The notes beneath the pieces are model-generated. The model saw only the letters and a program-made list of their open reading frames with translations. It had not been told where the DNA came from and made no database searches. DNA of 64,000 nt, from NCBI GenBank assembly GCA_002733205.1, contig NVUW01000001.1, forward strand, positions 124,001 through 188,000. Reading direction: 5' to 3'. Position numbers and translations under genes: made by a program. The stretch is from Thalassobium sp. Its GTDB lineage: Bacteria; Pseudomonadota; Gammaproteobacteria; Pseudomonadales; Oceanobacteraceae. How positions within the stretch are numbered: the first letter of the stretch is position 1; the number at the start of each line of letters is the position of its first letter. Of the stretch, positions 18,533 to 27,573 are shown one piece after another.

Positions 18533-19435
18533 ATGCGCATCGCCATTCTTTCCCGTAATCCCAATCTTTATTCGACCCGTCGTCTGAAAGAAGCGGGGGA
18601 GCAGCGTGGGCATGAGGTCGATATTATCGACACCCTGCACTGCTACATGGACATCACCAGTAACAAACCGACGGTGCGTTATAAAGGTGACGCCCTGCCA
18701 CAGTACGATGCGGTGATTCCGCGCATTGGTGCCTCGGTTACCTTTTACGGTACGGCGGTGGTGCGCCAGTTTGAAATGATGGGCACTTACTCCATTAACG
18801 AATCGGTCGCCATCAGCCGCTCGCGCGACAAACTGCGCTCGCTGCAATTGCTGTCACGCAAGGGCATCGGCCTGCCGCGTACCGGTTTTGCCCACCGCCC
18901 GGATAATGTTGAAGACCTGATCAAAAACGTCGGCGGCGCGCCGCTGGTGATAAAGTTGCTGGAAGGTACACAGGGCATCGGCGTGGTGCTGGCTGATACC
19001 AAAAAAGCGGCAGAAAGCATCATCGAAGCCTTTATGGGCCTGAACGCCAACATTCTGGTGCAGGAATTTATTAAAGAAGCCGGCGGTGCCGATATCCGCT
19101 GTTTAGTGGTTGGCGGCAAAGTCGTCGCCGCCATGAAGCGCCAGGCCGCCGAAGGTGAATTCCGCTCCAACCTGCACCGTGGTGGCAGTGCCGAAATCGT
19201 ACGGTTATCGGCGGCGGAACGTAAAACCGCCATTGACGCTGCCAAAGCCATGGGCCTGAACATGTGTGGCGTAGACATTCTGCGTTCCAACAACGGTCCG
19301 GTGGTGATGGAAGTCAACTCCTCTCCCGGCCTGGAAGGTATTGAAAGCGCTACCGGTAAAGACGTTGCCGGCATGGTTTTCCAGTTTCTGGAAAAATCCG
19401 CCAGCGGCAGTACAAAAACCCGTGGTCAGGGTTAA
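18533..19435 (+). CDS. rimK: Ribosomal protein S6--L-glutamate ligase family ATP-grasp enzyme
   Basis: ATP-grasp ligase that adds glutamates to the C-terminus of ribosomal protein S6, and makes poly-glutamate in vitro. The 300 residues equal the E. coli RimK length. Visible features are the N-terminal [18 protein letters not shown] domain, the ATP-grasp core [16 protein letters not shown] and [15 protein letters not shown], and the metal-binding [12 protein letters not shown]. The next gene (21-base gap) encodes a zinc deacylase-type protein, so the two probably form an operon, comparable to the linked rim genes of pseudomonads. Confidence 0.95.
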   Translation: MRIAILSRNPNLYSTRRLKEAGEQRGHEVDIIDTLHCYMDITSNKPTVRYKGDALPQYDAVIPRIGASVTFYGTAVVRQFEMMGTYSINESVAISRSRDKLRSLQLLSRKGIGLPRTGFAHRPDNVEDLIKNVGGAPLVIKLLEGTQGIGVVLADTKKAAESIIEAFMGLNANILVQEFIKEAGGADIRCLVVGGKVVAAMKRQAAEGEFRSNLHRGGSAEIVRLSAAERKTAIDAAKAMGLNMCGVDILRSNNGPVVMEVNSSPGLEGIESATGKDVAGMVFQFLEKSASGSTKTRGQG

Positions 19436-19455
19436 TCAAGGTTATTAGGGAAAGC

Positions 19456-20481
19456 ATGCCAAAGCGTAGTATTGAAATTGCCGGGATCAGCATTGCCCCC
19501 GGCGAAAGCCAGAAAGTCGAATTACCCGTTGGGCGCCTGTACACAGACAACTCCGTCTCCATGCCGGTGTTTGTTAAACGCGGCAAACGCCCCGGCCCGA
19601 CCTTATTTATCAGCGCAGCCATTCATGGTGACGAGCTGAACGGCATCGAAATTATTCAGCGCCTGATCAACTCACGCAAACTCAACAGTTTGCGCGGCAC
19701 TTTAATTGCCGTGCCCATCGTCAACGTTTACGGCGTGATCAACCACAGCCGTTACCTGCCCGACCGCCGCGATTTAAACCGCTCATTCCCTGGCAGTAAA
19801 AAAGGCTCGCTGGCGGCGCGTATGGCGAATATGTTTCTCGAAGAAATCGTCAGCAAATGCGATTACGGCATCGACTTTCACACCGGTGCCATTCACCGCT
19901 CGAACCTGCCGCAGATCCGCGCCAACCTCGACGATGAAGAAACCGCCGCCATGGCCAGCGCCTTTGGTGTTCCGGTACTGCTGAATTCCAACCTGCGCGA
20001 TGGCTCGCTGCGTGAAGCCGCCGCCGACCACGGCGTGCGTATTCTGCTGTACGAAGCCGGCGAAGCCCTGCGCTACGACGAGCTGTGCATCCGTGCCGGT
20101 GAACGCGGCACCGTTAATGTCATGCGCCACCTTGGCATGCTGCCGCGCAGCCGGGCGAAAAAATCCCATGTGCTGGAGCCGGTCACGGCACGCACCAGTG
20201 CCTGGGAACGCGCTACCGACAGTGGCTTTGTGCAGCACCATAAAGAACTCGGTGACCGCGTACAGAAGCAGGAATTACTCGCCACCATCCGCGACCCGTA
20301 CGGCATCGTGCTCGATGAAGTCCACTCACGCTATGAAGGCATTATTATCGGCAAAACCAATATCCCGCTGGTGCAGGAAGGTGAAGCCATGTACCACGTG
20401 GCCTACTTCCATCAGCCTGATGATGTGGTCGAAGGTATCGAACAGCTGCAGGATCTGCTGCCGGACGAAGCCCTGAGCTGA
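19456..20481 (+). CDS. Succinylglutamate desuccinylase/aspartoacylase family zinc hydrolase
   Basis: M14-type zinc enzyme of 341 residues. The metal ligands are visible: HGDELNGIE supplies the His and Glu near residues 56-59, and a later His comes from DFHTGAIHR. The DRRDLNRSFPG motif of this family follows the first ligands. A C-terminal beta domain (about 250-330) is biotinyl-like. The substrate is unknown. The linkage to rimK suggests action on acyl or glutamyl modified substrates, which is inference only. The ATG at 19456 follows GGGAAAGC. Confidence 0.88.
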   Translation: MPKRSIEIAGISIAPGESQKVELPVGRLYTDNSVSMPVFVKRGKRPGPTLFISAAIHGDELNGIEIIQRLINSRKLNSLRGTLIAVPIVNVYGVINHSRYLPDRRDLNRSFPGSKKGSLAARMANMFLEEIVSKCDYGIDFHTGAIHRSNLPQIRANLDDEETAAMASAFGVPVLLNSNLRDGSLREAAADHGVRILLYEAGEALRYDELCIRAGERGTVNVMRHLGMLPRSRAKKSHVLEPVTARTSAWERATDSGFVQHHKELGDRVQKQELLATIRDPYGIVLDEVHSRYEGIIIGKTNIPLVQEGEAMYHVAYFHQPDDVVEGIEQLQDLLPDEALS

Positions 20482-20655
20482 TCCTTGCCTGTGTGGGTCA
20501 GTCAAAGACAGTCGGCGCAGTAAAAACCGCACCGGCGCAACTAAGTCTCCGGTGCAATCAGGCATCCGGCGCAACAATGCGTTGCGCCCGCTGCCTTTGA
20601 CTCTTCCCGCCAAACTCCCTATATTGCCGCCGCGGTCTCAGCCTGCTGAGAGCGC

Positions 20656-20808
<153 letters not shown>

Positions 20809-20816
20809 TGTCAGAC

Positions 20817-20848
20817 AGCACAGAGGCCCGCCTCTGTCCGTGCTTTTG
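20817..20848 (+). terminator. Expression-platform terminator of the FMN riboswitch
   Basis: A stem of AGCAC-AGAGGC with GCCTCTGTCC-GTGCT is followed by TTTT just after the aptamer. It is the likely FMN-dependent intrinsic terminator, though the T-tract is short and interrupted. Confidence 0.65.
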
Positions 20849-20899
20849 TCTGCCCGTTCGCCCTGATTCTAATCAGCATTAACCGAAGAATCAGAGCCA

Positions 20900-21370
20900 A
20901 TGAACACTTTTAATCCTCAGCAACAACGCATCGCCTTTATTCACGCTTCCTGGCACACCGACATCGTGCTCAAGTGCCTCGATGGTTTTAAAGACGAACT
21001 CGCCAGCCGTGGCTACGACATCAGCAATATTGATGTGATTGCCGCGCCCGGTGCCTACGAAATTCCCCTGCAGGCCAAACTGCTGGCCAAGAGCGGACGC
21101 TACAGCGCCATTGCCGCCAGCGCTCTGGTGGTTGACGGCGGTATTTACCGCCACGACTTCGTTGCCGCCGCGGTGTGTAACGGCCTGATGCAGGTACAGC
21201 TGGAAACCGAAGTACCGGTACTGACCGCCGTACTGACTCCGCACAACTTCCACGAGCACGACGAGCATAAAAACTACTATGCCCGCCATTTTCTGCTGAA
21301 AGGGCAGGAACTGGCCAACGCCGCCGATCAGGCCATGCGTTTAACGGCCAGCGCCAAAGCCCTGGCCTAG
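20900..21370 (+). CDS. ribH: 6,7-dimethyl-8-ribityllumazine synthase, RibH2 type
   Basis: Penultimate enzyme of riboflavin synthesis, condensing the pyrimidinedione with dihydroxybutanone phosphate. The 156-residue protein has FIHASWHTDIVLKCLDGF and IAAPGAYEIPLQAK, as in all lumazine synthases. The following ALVVDGGIYRHDFVA and the TPHNFHEHDEHKNYYARHF segment match the RibH2 (type II, decameric) enzymes known from Brucella and Mesorhizobium, not the usual GCVIRGxTxHFD of type I. It is preceded directly by the FMN riboswitch and stands alone, as RibH2 genes often do. The main rib operon would be elsewhere. Confidence 0.92.
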   Translation: MNTFNPQQQRIAFIHASWHTDIVLKCLDGFKDELASRGYDISNIDVIAAPGAYEIPLQAKLLAKSGRYSAIAASALVVDGGIYRHDFVAAAVCNGLMQVQLETEVPVLTAVLTPHNFHEHDEHKNYYARHFLLKGQELANAADQAMRLTASAKALA

Positions 21371-21518
21371 GGCCTGTTTAATTAGATACTAAGCCACTCC
21401 CGGCGGCCGTTCTGCATCTGCAGCGGCCGCCAGCCAGAAAAACGATTCCGGTTGTGGATTTTTTCTGCCGCAAAAATCTGCTAACAATAGCGCTCTCATC
21501 CATAACAAGAGCACAGTC

Positions 21519-21917
21519 ATGAGCCGTCAGATTTTTGTGAATCTCGCCGTCAGCGACATTGAGCGTTCGCGCCGTTTTTTTACCGCCCTGGGTTTCAGCA
21601 TTAACGAGCAATTCAGTAATGAAGTGGCTGTTTGCGTGGTCATCGCCGACAACATTTTCGCCATGCTGCTGAAGCCGGAATTCTATTCGCAGTTCACCTC
21701 CAAGAGTCTGTGCGATGCCCAGACCAGCAGCGAAGTATTACTGTGCCTGAGCTGCAGCAGCCGCACCGAAGTTGACGCTATCGGCCAGGCCGCTGAGGAC
21801 AACGGCGGACGCATTGCCCGGCCGGGACAGGATCAGGGACCCATGTATGGCCTGTCCTTTGAAGATCCGGATGGCCACACCTGGGAGCTGATGTATATGG
21901 ACATGCAGAGCAGCTGA
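21519..21917 (+). CDS. VOC-superfamily (glyoxalase/bleomycin resistance-like) protein
   Basis: A 132-residue protein with the paired beta-alpha-beta-beta-beta modules of the vicinal oxygen chelate fold. The start FVNLAVSDIERSRRFFTALGF and the end YGLSFEDPDGHTWELMYMD (with the usual metal-ligand Glu) are typical. The expected N-terminal metal ligand position is Asn in FVNLAV rather than His, so metal binding is uncertain. The substrate is unknown. It lies alone between ribH and an acyltransferase gene. Confidence 0.88.
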   Translation: MSRQIFVNLAVSDIERSRRFFTALGFSINEQFSNEVAVCVVIADNIFAMLLKPEFYSQFTSKSLCDAQTSSEVLLCLSCSSRTEVDAIGQAAEDNGGRIARPGQDQGPMYGLSFEDPDGHTWELMYMDMQSS

Positions 21918-22191
21918 CTCCCGCTGGCGGTCGATGACTGCTACACCGCCCCCTCTTAATGCCGCCCGGTGACGATTCTGCCGGGCGTATGTAAAGCTCT
22001 GTCGGCTTGATGTAAAGCACTGGCAGCGGTTTTTCATTGCTATATTATTGCCGCATTTTCCGGGTCGGGATCACCTACGGCACCCATATCAGGGCACCTC
22101 TGAATCACTCTGCACAGCTCTGCGCGGGTCTTTCCGGGCGACCGGATTCCGCTGCCAGCCATCCAGACTCTTACAACCGAAAAGGGCCTCT

Positions 22192-22767
22192 ATGCACCGC
22201 ACTATGTTCGATACCCCCATTCTGAAAACCCTGCTGCGCTGGGGCTCCATCGCCTTTCTGAAGCTGGCCGGCTGGAAAAGCGTGGGCAGCATTCCGCCCG
22301 ATTTAAAAAAGTGCGTGATGATTGCAGCACCGCATACCAGCAACTGGGATCTGCCCTTTATGCTGATGATTGCCTTTGTGCTGCGCGCCAAAATTTACTG
22401 GATGGGGAAAGAGCAGATCTTCAAACCGCCTTTTCGTGGCCTGATGATGTGGATGGGCGGAATTCCGGTGGATCGCTCCAAAGCCAACAACATGGTGCAG
22501 GCTTCGGTTGATGCTATTAACAGCAACGAGCAGCTGTTCCTGATCGTGCCGCCGGAAGGCACCCGCGCCAAGGTTACCTATTGGAAAACCGGCTTTTATC
22601 ATATTGCTCACAACGCCGGCGTGCCGGTCTTGATGGGCTTCCTTGATTACCCGAACAAAGCCGGCGGCATTGCCGGTGTGTTCCACACCACAGGCGATAT
22701 CGACGCCGATATGCAAGCCATTCAGGCCATTTATGCGCCGATGAGTGGTAAAAAAACCGGTCAGTAA
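22192..22767 (+). CDS. 1-acylglycerol-3-phosphate acyltransferase-like (LPLAT family) protein
   Basis: Membrane-associated acyltransferase of 191 residues. The catalytic HX4D motif is HTSNWD, and the PPEGTR motif (acceptor phosphate binding) follows about 80 residues later. I start at the ATG at 22192 (MHRTMFDTP) after AAAGGG. The open frame goes back to 22048, but that part lacks a fitting ribosome site and is not LPLAT-like. The acceptor is unknown; this short branch is usually annotated simply as acyltransferase. It resembles the LPLAT subgroup lacking the long C-terminal region of PlsC. Confidence 0.85.
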   Translation: MHRTMFDTPILKTLLRWGSIAFLKLAGWKSVGSIPPDLKKCVMIAAPHTSNWDLPFMLMIAFVLRAKIYWMGKEQIFKPPFRGLMMWMGGIPVDRSKANNMVQASVDAINSNEQLFLIVPPEGTRAKVTYWKTGFYHIAHNAGVPVLMGFLDYPNKAGGIAGVFHTTGDIDADMQAIQAIYAPMSGKKTGQ

Positions 22768-23118
22768 TCCGCCCGGCACAGTCAAAAGCGCAGCCCGCCT
22801 GCGCGTTTGGGTGCCAGCCATGCTGGCGTCCCCCTACCCGTTATTCCATCCACGCTCTTTCCTTACCAGCGCCGTTCATCCCAACTCCTGGTTATGGTTT
22901 TTATACCCTGTCGTGTCCTGACAGGACAAAAACCAACACAGATCCTCATCCTGACCTACTGAGCCCAACAACCTGACAAAATTCGTCACACTTTCAACCC
23001 AATGTGACAAAAATTGTCACGTCGTGTAATTTTTTACCGTTAATTCCCGTTAATATCTCCTTACGGCCGTTGTCTGTGCCGATCATTTTCACGAACACAC
23101 GTAAGCAGGAAGAACCTT
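22768..23118 (+). promoter_or_regulatory. Intergenic region with candidate operators (15-bp palindrome and a repeated TGACAAAA..GTCA site)
   Basis: TGTCCTG-A-CAGGACA is a perfect 7+7 palindrome at 22914-22928. Two related 15-base sites, TGACAAAATTCGTCA (22974-22988) and TGACAAAAATTGTCA (23005-23019), match at 13 of 15 positions and start 31 bases apart, about three helical turns. The second extends to a perfect GTGACAA/TTGTCAC inverted repeat (23004-23020). They lie about 100-145 bases before the gene at 23119. A small hairpin GCCAGC/GCTGGC lies near 22811. Confidence 0.55.
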
Positions 23119-23877
23119 ATGACTGCCACTCTGAATTCAGAACTGCCAACCACAGCAGCACAGCAGAACCAGACCTACGCCCCGGCTTATCCTCATGGAA
23201 AAATCGAACAACTGTTCTGGGATATTTTCTGGGTGCAGGGCAGCATCCGTGTCGGCCCGGGCATGAGCATGAACCGCAATATGGTGATTATCCGCAATCG
23301 TCATGAGTTAACCCTGATCAACCCGGTACGCCTCAACGAAACCGAAGAGCGCAAACTGGAAAAGCTGGGCCGTGTGACCCATGTGTTCCGCCTCGGCGAT
23401 TTTCATGGCCTGGATGATCAGTACTACGTCGACAAATATCAGGCGCGTTTCTGGTGTCAGCCTGGCCAGAGCACCTACAAAGTACCGCGTGCGAATGTAC
23501 ATCTGAAAACCGGCCTGGACATGCCCTTTCCTCATGCCGAGTTGTTTATTTTCGACAACGCCCAATACCCGGAAGCGGCTTTGCTGTTAACCAAGCACAA
23601 ATGTCTGCTCACCACCGACTCGTTGCAATACCTGGATAACTGGAATTACACCAGCCTGTTCAGCCGTCTGGCATTGCGCGTTATGGGTTTTAAACCAGGG
23701 CTGAATATCGGCAAGCCGTGGCTGAAACGGGTAACCCCAAAAGGCAAAACCCTGGAAGGCGATTTTAACCGCCTGATGAATCTCGATTTCGAACATCTGC
23801 TCGCCGCCCATGGTTCGCCATTAATGAACAACGCCAAATCCGAAGTCGGCGAACAACTGCGTCGTTTGTTTAATTAA
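23119..23877 (+). CDS. Metallo-beta-lactamase-fold-like protein of unknown function (DUF4336-like)
   Basis: A 252-residue soluble protein with no signal peptide. The pattern is that of a degenerate metallo-beta-lactamase-type hydrolase: RNMVIIRNRHELTLINPVRL near residue 54, VTHVFRLGDFHGLDD (about 90), LLTTDSLQYL and a final LLAAHGSPL. The full HxHxDH zinc motif is absent, so catalytic zinc is doubtful. I recognise the general DUF4336-like style but not a defined function. Two matching operator-like repeats sit in its upstream region, suggesting specific regulation. Confidence 0.65.
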   Translation: MTATLNSELPTTAAQQNQTYAPAYPHGKIEQLFWDIFWVQGSIRVGPGMSMNRNMVIIRNRHELTLINPVRLNETEERKLEKLGRVTHVFRLGDFHGLDDQYYVDKYQARFWCQPGQSTYKVPRANVHLKTGLDMPFPHAELFIFDNAQYPEAALLLTKHKCLLTTDSLQYLDNWNYTSLFSRLALRVMGFKPGLNIGKPWLKRVTPKGKTLEGDFNRLMNLDFEHLLAAHGSPLMNNAKSEVGEQLRRLFN

Positions 23878-24082
23878 AGAACCTTAGAGCGCTCATCCGG
23901 CCGTCCGGACTGAGCGCTCTCTGATAACGACTCAACCATCGCTCTCGCCGCCCTCTGTCAGCAGCGCTTTCCCACAAACACAGAAATTCCTCTTTTCACG
24001 CGTTATAATGGCTGTTTTTTGCACTCCGGCAGGCATTACACCCGCTGCCGTACCTGTTGCCGTTATGAGTTAAAGAGCTGTT

Positions 24083-24883
24083 ATGAGTAAAAAACGTCGT
24101 GATATCCCCACCTATGGCCTGCCGATTATCGAAACCCACTTTCACCTCGATTACCTGAAAGAAGGCAGTGCCGACGATATTCTCAGTGCCGCCCGTGCCA
24201 TTGGTGTCGAACGCTTTATGACCATCAGCGTTGAGCCGGACAATATGCCCAAGGCACTGGCACTGGCCGAGGCCCACGCCGATCTGTATGCCACCCTGGG
24301 CGTACATCCACATGAAGCCGCATTGTTTAATGATGCCGCCGAAGGCTATATCCGCACCCACGCCATCCACGAAAAAGTGGTCGCGGTGGGCGAAATTGGT
24401 CTCGATTATTATTACGACCACTGTGACCGTACCGTGCAGCGTCAGGTATTTGCCCGCCAGCTGCAACTGGCGGTGGAATGCGGATTACCCGTTGTTATTC
24501 ATACCCGTGAAGCCGACGAAGACACCATGGCCATCCTGCGTGAATACGCCCCGCAGATGAAACGCAAAGGCGTGGTGCACAGCTTCACCTCCGGTATGGA
24601 GCTGGCACAGCTGGCCGTTGAACTGGGCTTTTGCCTCGGGATTAACGGCATCGTTACCTTTAATAAAGCCGACAACGTACGCGAAGTGGTCGCCGCCACA
24701 CCGCTGAGCAACTTATTACTGGAAACCGACGCTCCTTTCCTCACGCCGATTCCGTTTCGCGGTATGGAAAATGCTCCGCAATACCTGCCTTTTATTGCCG
24801 AAAAAATTGCCGAAGTAAAAGGCCTGAGCGTTGAAGAGGTGTTAACCCAGACCTACCAGAACTCCCTGCGTGAATTCTTTTAA
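24083..24883 (+). CDS. TatD family metal-dependent hydrolase
   Basis: TIM-barrel metallohydrolase of 266 residues, in a family with 3'-5' exonuclease/DNase activity. The N-terminal metal motif is ETHFHLDYL. GVHPHEA, GEIGLDYYYD (metal-bridging Glu), VIHTREADEDT, VVHSFTSG and LLLETDAPFLTP follow in the usual order. All metal ligands expected of TatD appear present. An upstream AAAGAGC precedes the ATG. The stop codon overlaps the start of the next gene (TAATG), so the two are coupled. Confidence 0.93.
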   Translation: MSKKRRDIPTYGLPIIETHFHLDYLKEGSADDILSAARAIGVERFMTISVEPDNMPKALALAEAHADLYATLGVHPHEAALFNDAAEGYIRTHAIHEKVVAVGEIGLDYYYDHCDRTVQRQVFARQLQLAVECGLPVVIHTREADEDTMAILREYAPQMKRKGVVHSFTSGMELAQLAVELGFCLGINGIVTFNKADNVREVVAATPLSNLLLETDAPFLTPIPFRGMENAPQYLPFIAEKIAEVKGLSVEEVLTQTYQNSLREFF

Positions 24884-25215
24884 TGTTCAGCTGCCTGCCC
24901 GACTGCCAGCTCAGTGAACTCAGCGCCAGCGACTGGCTCTGGTTGCTGGCCTTCGGGGTCTTTGTTTATGCCAGCTCACGGCTGTGGGCGCGCTGGGCGT
25001 TCAGCTATGATAAATACCCAATGACCAGTTTGCGCTGGCATGCACCGCGCTTTATCTACATCGCCTTTGTTACCGCGATGCTCACCGTTGTACCCGCCTA
25101 TACCTTTTTCGGTGAAGACTTCGGTTACTGGTATTCGCGCATACTGTATTTCCCCACCATCCTGATCGCCTACGCCGCCTGGCTATTGGTCGATGTTAAT
25201 AAACCGTCTGAATAA
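24883..25215 (+). CDS. Small membrane protein, unknown function
   Basis: A 110-residue protein whose start overlaps the tatD-family stop (TAATG), so it is translationally coupled. Three hydrophobic segments are visible, with WLWLLAFGVFVYASS near residues 19-33, FIYIAFVTAMLTVVPAYTFF (about 58-77), and YFPTILIAYAAWLLV (about 89-104). No motif allows a functional call. Confidence 0.75.
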   Translation: MFSCLPDCQLSELSASDWLWLLAFGVFVYASSRLWARWAFSYDKYPMTSLRWHAPRFIYIAFVTAMLTVVPAYTFFGEDFGYWYSRILYFPTILIAYAAWLLVDVNKPSE

Positions 25216-25377
25216 CCTGCCGGCATACATTCCCGCTTTGCTCTGATTTTTACTGCAATCACAAGCCCGTAAAGCAAAACAAAAGTCGCATTGGCTGCAA
25301 CAGCGTATTCACAATTGTAACCGTGCAGAAAGACCATTTCTGCTTTACCATTCTGAAAAATAACAGCGGAGAATGCC

Positions 25378-25977
25378 GTGACCAGCCTTACCAGCGCCAG
25401 CCAGTATTTTGAAGAACACTTCACTAAACTCGATATCACCGACAGCCAGATCAACAATACCGAGTTTGAAGAATGTGAATTCAGCGACTGCGATTTATCC
25501 CACAGCGTATTTAAAGGCTGTAAGTTTATTAACTGCCGCTTTAGCCGCTGCAATCTGAGTCTGATTAAAATTCCGCAAAGCCGCTTTACCGAAGTGACCT
25601 TCCGCGAATGCAAAATGGTTGGTATCGACTGGACACGTGCCCAGTGGTCCAGCTACCAGTTTCACCCTGAACTGAAGTTTTATCAGTGCATACTGAACGA
25701 CTCCTCCTTCCTCGGACTGAAACTGCATGAAGTGGTTATGGAAGAATGCAAAGCACACGATGTTGATCTGCGCGAAACGCAGCTGAACAACGCCCGCCTC
25801 ACCTACTGCGACTTTACCCACAGCCTGTTTGGCCGAACCAATTTAAGCGGTGCAGACCTGAGTGAATCGGTTAATTTTAATATCGATGTTCTGGATAATA
25901 ATCTGAGCAAGGCCACCTTCAGCCGCTATGAAGCGTTAAACCTGCTGGAAAGTCTGGGGATTAATCTGGTGGATTAA
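25378..25977 (+). CDS. Pentapeptide-repeat protein
   Basis: A 199-residue cytoplasmic protein built of A(D/N)LxX-type pentapeptides that fold as a right-handed quadrilateral beta-helix. Clear runs are FEECEFSDCDLSHSVFKGC and FTHSLFGRTNLSGADLSES. The only usable start is GTG at 25378 after GCGGAGAATG. Qnr and MfpA proteins of this fold mimic DNA and protect gyrase, and the length is close to theirs. A Qnr-type role cannot be concluded from sequence alone. It is monocistronic, at the edge of the AT-rich island. Confidence 0.88.
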   Translation: MTSLTSASQYFEEHFTKLDITDSQINNTEFEECEFSDCDLSHSVFKGCKFINCRFSRCNLSLIKIPQSRFTEVTFRECKMVGIDWTRAQWSSYQFHPELKFYQCILNDSSFLGLKLHEVVMEECKAHDVDLRETQLNNARLTYCDFTHSLFGRTNLSGADLSESVNFNIDVLDNNLSKATFSRYEALNLLESLGINLVD

Positions 25978-26704
25978 TATCTTGGCGATTTGCATAAAGG
26001 TGTGCAGCCCCCCATCTCAGGCATTACCGATACGCAGAGTGGTTTCTATAATCTATTCTATGCCTGGTCCAGTTGAGTAGCTCCTGAACTAACCTAAGCG
26101 CCAGACATAATGCCCCCTGTCGTCTATTGCCACTTGTAACCATCTCTGTCAATTATTGAATCAAAGCCTGAACTTCAGTACTCTCGGAGCACAGCAGGGA
26201 TGCCGCCAGATCGTTAATACAACACAGTCAGAACGACCGAGAACAACCGCCCTCCCTGCTAACAATCCCGAATGATAAAGCCACGCTATTCCTGTCTGCG
26301 TATATAAGGATGGGCGGCAGCGTGTCTGAAAGAAAATCTGCTGCTGCCTTTGACCTGAACACATGGAAAACCTTCGACAGAAAAACTGCACATACGAACA
26401 GTATATTTTTCGTTTTCTGGAATCTGATGGCGGCTAAACTCCGGAAAAACACGCATACTCTAATTGCATTTTTTTATTCCGGAAGAAGCCTGAATAATCA
26501 AAAACTTAGAATTTTCCGAAAAGTGATAGCGCGCTAAGTATAAAGAGCACCTCAGGGTAAAAGCACACATGCGCGTTTATATCCTGACAACAAAGAGAAT
26601 AGCGATGATTTTTACATCCTGGATAATGGGTTACACTAAGAATCAAAATAAAATATCAGGCGTGTACATAAGCATACCAAAGAATAAATTACCATGAATC
26701 CTAT
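25978..26704. other. 727-bp non-coding region at the left edge of the AT-rich island
   Basis: No convincing gene. It contains the structured dispersed repeat at 26130-26337 (separate entry). Beyond about 26340 the sequence becomes progressively AT-rich, marking the change from core to island composition. Open frames in this stretch lack ribosome sites and protein-like composition. Confidence 0.6.
26130..26337 (+). repeat. Structured dispersed repeat, copy A (second copy at 59131-59318)
   Basis: Shares a series of identical blocks with 59131-59318 in the same order and orientation: TTCAGTACTCTCG, AGCAGGGATGCCGC, GCCCTCCC, CACGCTATTCCTG, and TAAGGA-GGGCGG-AGC. The GCCCTCC and GGATGGGCGG blocks can pair in both copies, so the fold is conserved although the spacers differ. 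It contains no frame long enough for a transposase. Confidence 0.75.
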
Positions 26705-26896
26705 ATGAAAATTAAGGCACATCTAATTATCACAACATTTTCTATGTTTTCTTTTTGTACAAATGCAGGAAGCTTGTTCACGTTTAATAGGCATGATGTA
26801 TTATCAAGTGCCTTGAACAATATACATAAATACCATCCTGATTTAGCAAAGAAAGGGGTTTTAGGTTCAGTAGTCCTTGTAACCCATGACTGCTGA
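26705..26896 (+). CDS. Short exported protein or truncated gene, unknown
   Basis: A 63-residue AT-rich reading frame. The first 21 residues (MKIKAHLIITTFSMFSFCTNA) look like a signal peptide ending N-A-G. The mature part is only about 40 residues and stops at VLVTHDC. It could be a genuine small secreted peptide or the stub of a longer gene cut by a stop. The sequence after the stop gives no clear continuation, and there is no clear ribosome site. Reality is uncertain. Confidence 0.4.
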   Translation: MKIKAHLIITTFSMFSFCTNAGSLFTFNRHDVLSSALNNIHKYHPDLAKKGVLGSVVLVTHDC

Positions 26897-26992
26897 GGAA
26901 AACCATAACAACAACATTAAATATACACCCATCGGCCGCCCGGCACTCGTTCCTCATGCGGTTTATGTAAGTCGTTAAAACCCTAGGAAGCT

Positions 26993-27187
26993 ATGCGTAA
27001 AATAATTCTTAATTGGCTGGAAATTTCTTTTTCAGTAAGCTTAATACCTATAGTTCTTCTTGGTCACAGCCAAGGAGGTATTGCTCTAAGCCCGATCATA
27101 ATGGTTTCAGGTTTAATTATTGGCTTTTTGGGAGCTGGAATTCACTCCAGCATCTATGCTTTCAAGTACGGCAATAAGCATCAGTGA
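26993..27187 (+). CDS. Small membrane protein, unknown (same frame as 27218-27454)
   Basis: 64 residues with two hydrophobic helices (about 10-27 and 31-53) and a basic N-terminus (MRKIILNW), in AT-rich DNA unlike the core genes. AGGAAGCT six bases before the ATG is a fair ribosome site. After its TGA stop at 27185-27187 the same frame stays open through the next ORF. The two may therefore be one gene interrupted by a nonsense codon, or two adjacent small genes. Confidence 0.5.
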   Translation: MRKIILNWLEISFSVSLIPIVLLGHSQGGIALSPIIMVSGLIIGFLGAGIHSSIYAFKYGNKHQ

Positions 27188-27217
27188 ATAGTATCTTTAT
27201 TTTTTAATTTTTCGGCA

Positions 27218-27454
27218 TTGCTATTCATCGGCTGGACTATGTATTCATCCAGTACATGTAATCACAACGCTTTATATGCGAAAGAACGTGTGGTTGAATA
27301 TATAAACTCCAAAGATCATCTAGAGCTTTCATATTTAGGAGAACAGCATATCTCTCACGAGAATTGTCAATCCACATTTGGATATACTGATCCTGATAAC
27401 ACTTTTATAGTTATCGTAAGTGAGTTTGGTAAACTGCATTTTAACTATGAATAA
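27218..27454 (+). CDS. Small membrane-anchored protein, unknown, possible 3' part of the preceding frame
   Basis: About 78 residues from a TTG start at 27218, or about 71 from the ATG at 27239. A hydrophobic N-terminal anchor is followed by a polar domain with two cysteines (TCNHNALYAKE...HENCQSTFG). It continues the frame of 26993-27187 after one TGA. No good ribosome site is seen for the TTG, which favours the broken-gene reading. No family recognised. Confidence 0.4.
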   Translation: MLFIGWTMYSSSTCNHNALYAKERVVEYINSKDHLELSYLGEQHISHENCQSTFGYTDPDNTFIVIVSEFGKLHFNYE

Positions 27455-27573
27455 TCGGGCATAAAAAAGTTAAAACCAACTTCAAAGCATTGCTCGCTTT
27501 ATGACATTAAGATTCAATGGCAAAAAGAATCAAATCCATCCCATCAGCGTTGTAGGAACTATGTGCATACGGC

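Noticed and set aside
25378..25977. Qnr-type quinolone resistance gene
   Set aside because: The fold fits, but the sequence does not show features that set Qnr apart from other pentapeptide-repeat proteins; left as an unspecified pentapeptide protein.
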